From: an uncultured Chloroflexota bacterium
Lineage (GTDB): Bacteria; Chloroflexota; Chloroflexia; Chloroflexales; Roseiflexaceae
DNA: 8,434 nucleotides
Assembly: GCA_937876225.1 (NCBI GenBank)
Contig: CALFIC010000060.1
Location: 1 to 8,434 of the forward strand
Direction of reading: 5' to 3'
Shown: positions 6,757-8,434 of the stretch, piece by piece
Position numbering within the stretch: the stretch's first letter is position 1
Layout: the number at the start of each line of letters is the position of its first letter
Notes under the pieces: generated by a model
Told to the model about the DNA's origin: nothing
The model's database searches: none
The model's input: the letters and a program-made list of their open reading frames with translations, nothing else
Made by a program: the position numbers and the translations under genes

Positions 6757-8181
6757 TTAGGCGTCGTAGTACATGAAGAATTCGTAGGGGTGGGGGCGCA
6801 ACGCAATGGCAACCACGTCCTTCGAGCGCTTGATGTCGATGTAGGACTCGATCAAGTCCTTGCTGAAGACGCCACCACGGAGCAAGAACTCGTGGTCGTT
6901 TTCGAGGGCGGTCAAGGCATCGGCCAAGCTCCCAGGCGTGCTTTGGATGTGTGACTTTTCTTCGGCGGAGAGCTCGTAGATGTCGACATTCAACGGTGCG
7001 GGTGGCTCGATTTTGTTTTGGATACCGTCGAGACCGGCCATCATCATGGCTGCAAAGGCCAAGTAGGGGTTGGTGGTCGGGTCGGGGAAGCGTACTTCGA
7101 CGCGGCGCGCCTTGGGTGAGTTTGAATAGGTGGGGATACGGATGGCCGCTGAGCGGTTACGTACCGAGTAGACCAAGTTGATGGGGGCTTCGAAGCCGGG
7201 CACCAAACGGCGGTAGCTGTTGGTGGTAGGGGCACAAATCGCCAACAAGGCGGCGGCGTGCTTGAGGATACCACCGATGTACCAGCGAGCGGTGTCTGAC
7301 AACAAGGCGTAGCCGTTGGCATCGAAGAACAACGGGTTGCCGTCCTTCCACAAGCTCTGGTGGACGTGCATACCGCTACCGTTATCGCCAAACAATGGCT
7401 TGGGCATGAAGGTGGCGGAGTAGCCGTGCTCTTTGGCCGTGGTGCGAACCACATATTTGTACTTTTGGAGCTGGTCGGCCATGGTCAACAACGTATCGAA
7501 GCGCATGTCGATTTCGCATTGACCAGCGGTAGCGACTTCGTGGTGGTGCAATTCGATGTCGATGCCGATGTTGGCCATCTTCATGATCATCTCGGAGCGG
7601 ATGTCTTGCAAGGTGTCGGTGGGCGGTACGGGGAAGTAGCCTTCCTTGTAGCGCACGCGATAGCCCTTGTTGCCGCCTTCTTCTTCTTTGCCACTGTTCC
7701 AGATGCCTTCGGGGCTATCGAGGAAGTAGTAGCCCGAGTTTGAGGTTTGGTTGAAGCGTACATCGCTGAACATGAAGAATTCGGCTTCAGGACCAAAATA
7801 TGCGGTATCGGCGATACCGGTGCTCTTGAGGTAAGCCTCTGCTTTGCGGGCCACATAGCGTGGGTCGCGTGAGTAGGGCTGACGGGCAATCGGATCGATG
7901 ATGTCACAGATGAGTACCAAGGTGGGGATTTTGCAGTAGGGGTCGATGAAGGCCGTGCTGGGGTCGGGCATCATCAACATGTCGCTCTCGTGGATGGCCT
8001 GGAAGCCTTTGATGGATGAACCGTCAAAGCCCAATCCTTCATTAATCATGTCTTCGCTGAGGCGTGATGCCGGCAACGAATAGTGCTGCCAACCACCAAA
8101 CAAGTCGGTGAAACGTGTGTCGACAATTTGGATGTTCTTGTCTTTGATGAGCTGCAATACTGCTTTTGCGTCCATTGCCAT
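6757..8181 (-). CDS. glnA: Glutamine synthetase, class I beta type
   Basis: Cytosolic dodecameric enzyme that joins ammonium to glutamate using ATP, the entry step of the GS-GOGAT cycle. It has 474 residues from the ATG at 8181 (E. coli GlnA has 469). Visible motifs: N-terminal FDGSSIKGF with Asp53 of the ammonium site; GPEAEFF with metal ligands Glu132 and Glu134; the ATP-binding signature KPLFGDNGSGMHVHQ (261-275) with His272; Glu331 in FEAP, the flap residue; and NRSAAIRIP (342-350) with Arg343. The insertion typical of the beta subtype is present (about residues 140-180, IWNSGKEEEGGNKG). Tyr402 aligns without gaps to the adenylylated Tyr397 of E. coli, but flanking residues differ (NVDIY in place of DKNLY), so control by GlnE is uncertain. 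Start choice: AGAGGAG lies 7 nt before the ATG at 8181. A TTG two codons upstream (8187) would be only 1 nt from it. Confidence 0.98.
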   Translation of the reverse strand: MAMDAKAVLQLIKDKNIQIVDTRFTDLFGGWQHYSLPASRLSEDMINEGLGFDGSSIKGFQAIHESDMLMMPDPSTAFIDPYCKIPTLVLICDIIDPIARQPYSRDPRYVARKAEAYLKSTGIADTAYFGPEAEFFMFSDVRFNQTSNSGYYFLDSPEGIWNSGKEEEGGNKGYRVRYKEGYFPVPPTDTLQDIRSEMIMKMANIGIDIELHHHEVATAGQCEIDMRFDTLLTMADQLQKYKYVVRTTAKEHGYSATFMPKPLFGDNGSGMHVHQSLWKDGNPLFFDANGYALLSDTARWYIGGILKHAAALLAICAPTTNSYRRLVPGFEAPINLVYSVRNRSAAIRIPTYSNSPKARRVEVRFPDPTTNPYLAFAAMMMAGLDGIQNKIEPPAPLNVDIYELSAEEKSHIQSTPGSLADALTALENDHEFLLRGGVFSKDLIESYIDIKRSKDVVAIALRPHPYEFFMYYDA

Positions 8182-8188
8182 GTGCAAT

Positions 8189-8195
8189 CTCCTCT
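8189..8195 (-). promoter_or_regulatory. Ribosome binding site deciding the glnA start
   Basis: AGAGGAG on the minus strand is 7 nt before the ATG at 8181, 13 nt before the next in-frame ATG at 8175, and too close to the TTG at 8187. Confidence 0.85.
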
Positions 8196-8232
8196 TGCGT
8201 GAATAGCCCTTGTGCGGGTTCGCTGATTACCT

Positions 8233-8250
8233 TGTTGCCTGAGTGCAACA
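8233..8250. promoter_or_regulatory. Dyad in the glnA leader region
   Basis: TGTTGCCTGAGTGCAACA is a perfect 6-bp inverted repeat with a 6-bp centre, 51 bp upstream of the glnA start codon. It could be an operator or a small RNA hairpin. It has no T run after it, so it is not a good terminator for the gene fragment upstream. Confidence 0.3.
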
Positions 8251-8251
8251 C

Positions 8252-8434
8252 TTACTGCGCCATTGAGCAAGTATCATTCAATGCAGGTAGTATAAAAGAA
8301 ATTACGCTGGTTTTTTCCTTGGCCGTCCCGATTAATTGGAGTCCCGGAATACTTTTTAATTTGTCAGTTGCATACAGCAATAGCTCATGTTCATAACGCG
8401 CCACGTTATTGATGCCGATGCGGTTCAAATACTC
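8252..8434 (-). pseudogene. sufS: 3'-truncated cysteine desulfurase gene (SufS/Csd type), partial at window edge
   Basis: Sixty codons in frame from the window edge to a TAA. The protein begins EYLNRIGINNVARYEHELLL and continues YATDKLKSIPGLQLIGTAKE, then KTSVISFIL. This is the pattern of the region near the C-terminus of group II cysteine desulfurases (SufS), which take sulfur from cysteine for iron-sulfur cluster assembly using pyridoxal phosphate. In the family ISF is followed by roughly 60-70 more residues, including HDIGT and the RxGHHC loop with the catalytic Cys. Here it ends after only PALNDTCSMAQ, and I could not find the missing part in the other two frames before glnA. The fragment therefore lacks the catalytic loop and is probably a dead remnant, unless an unusual C-terminus does the work. 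Its GC, about 42%, is well below that of glnA. The upstream part of the gene is outside the window. The family call is from remembered sequence pattern. Confidence 0.72.

Noticed and set aside
8185..8187. TTG start of glnA two codons before the ATG
   Set aside because: It is only 1 nt from the Shine-Dalgarno; the ATG at 8181 has the ideal 7-nt spacing.
8233..8250. GlnR/TnrA box at the glnA leader dyad
   Set aside because: The family site is TGTNA-N7-TNACA over 17 bp; this dyad is TGTTG-N8-CAACA over 18 bp and differs at key bases.
8182..8285. Rest of the cysteine desulfurase gene continuing by a simple frameshift
   Set aside because: Both other minus-strand frames were read; neither shows HDIGT, the GHHC loop or the conserved C-terminal motifs, and both meet stops.

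Overview
The window carries a compact ammonium-assimilation locus with every gene reading leftward (minus strand). In transcription order it holds the end of a broken cysteine desulfurase gene (8252-8434), glutamine synthetase glnA (6757-8181), ammonium transporter amt (5317-6549), the large subunit of glutamate synthase gltB (287-4897), and the first 45 codons of a small exported protein (1-136). No RNA gene, CRISPR array, insertion sequence or phage gene was found. The long plus-strand open frames are shadows of these genes.

The organism is a bacterium of moderately high GC in its genes (sampled stretches of glnA are about 60%). The mix of a beta-type class I glutamine synthetase, a signal-peptide-less Amt and a bacterial-type GltB would suit Chloroflexota (Chloroflexia), but this is recalled resemblance and is held with low confidence. 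The fragment upstream of glnA is clearly more AT-rich (76 G+C in 183 bases, about 42%).

The three main genes form one pathway. Amt brings ammonium across the membrane, GlnA fixes it onto glutamate to give glutamine, and GltB moves the glutamine amide to 2-oxoglutarate to regenerate glutamate. The genes are not a tightly packed operon. Each has a strong Shine-Dalgarno sequence at its preferred start and a hairpin behind it (6710-6740, 5259-5295, 226-257). gltB also has a near-consensus sigma-70 promoter of its own (TTGACA, 17 nt, TATAGT) and a leader of about 130 nt. Two usual partners are absent from the window: gltD (the small GOGAT subunit) and glnK/glnB (PII).

The most interesting material is non-coding: a dyad lying on the gltB -10 and start region, a terminator-like hairpin with a T run inside the gltB leader, a cluster of four TGAC/GTCA half-sites upstream of amt, and an unexplained nested inverted repeat between amt and gltB. 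The core genes look ordinary. No undescribed multi-gene system is evident.
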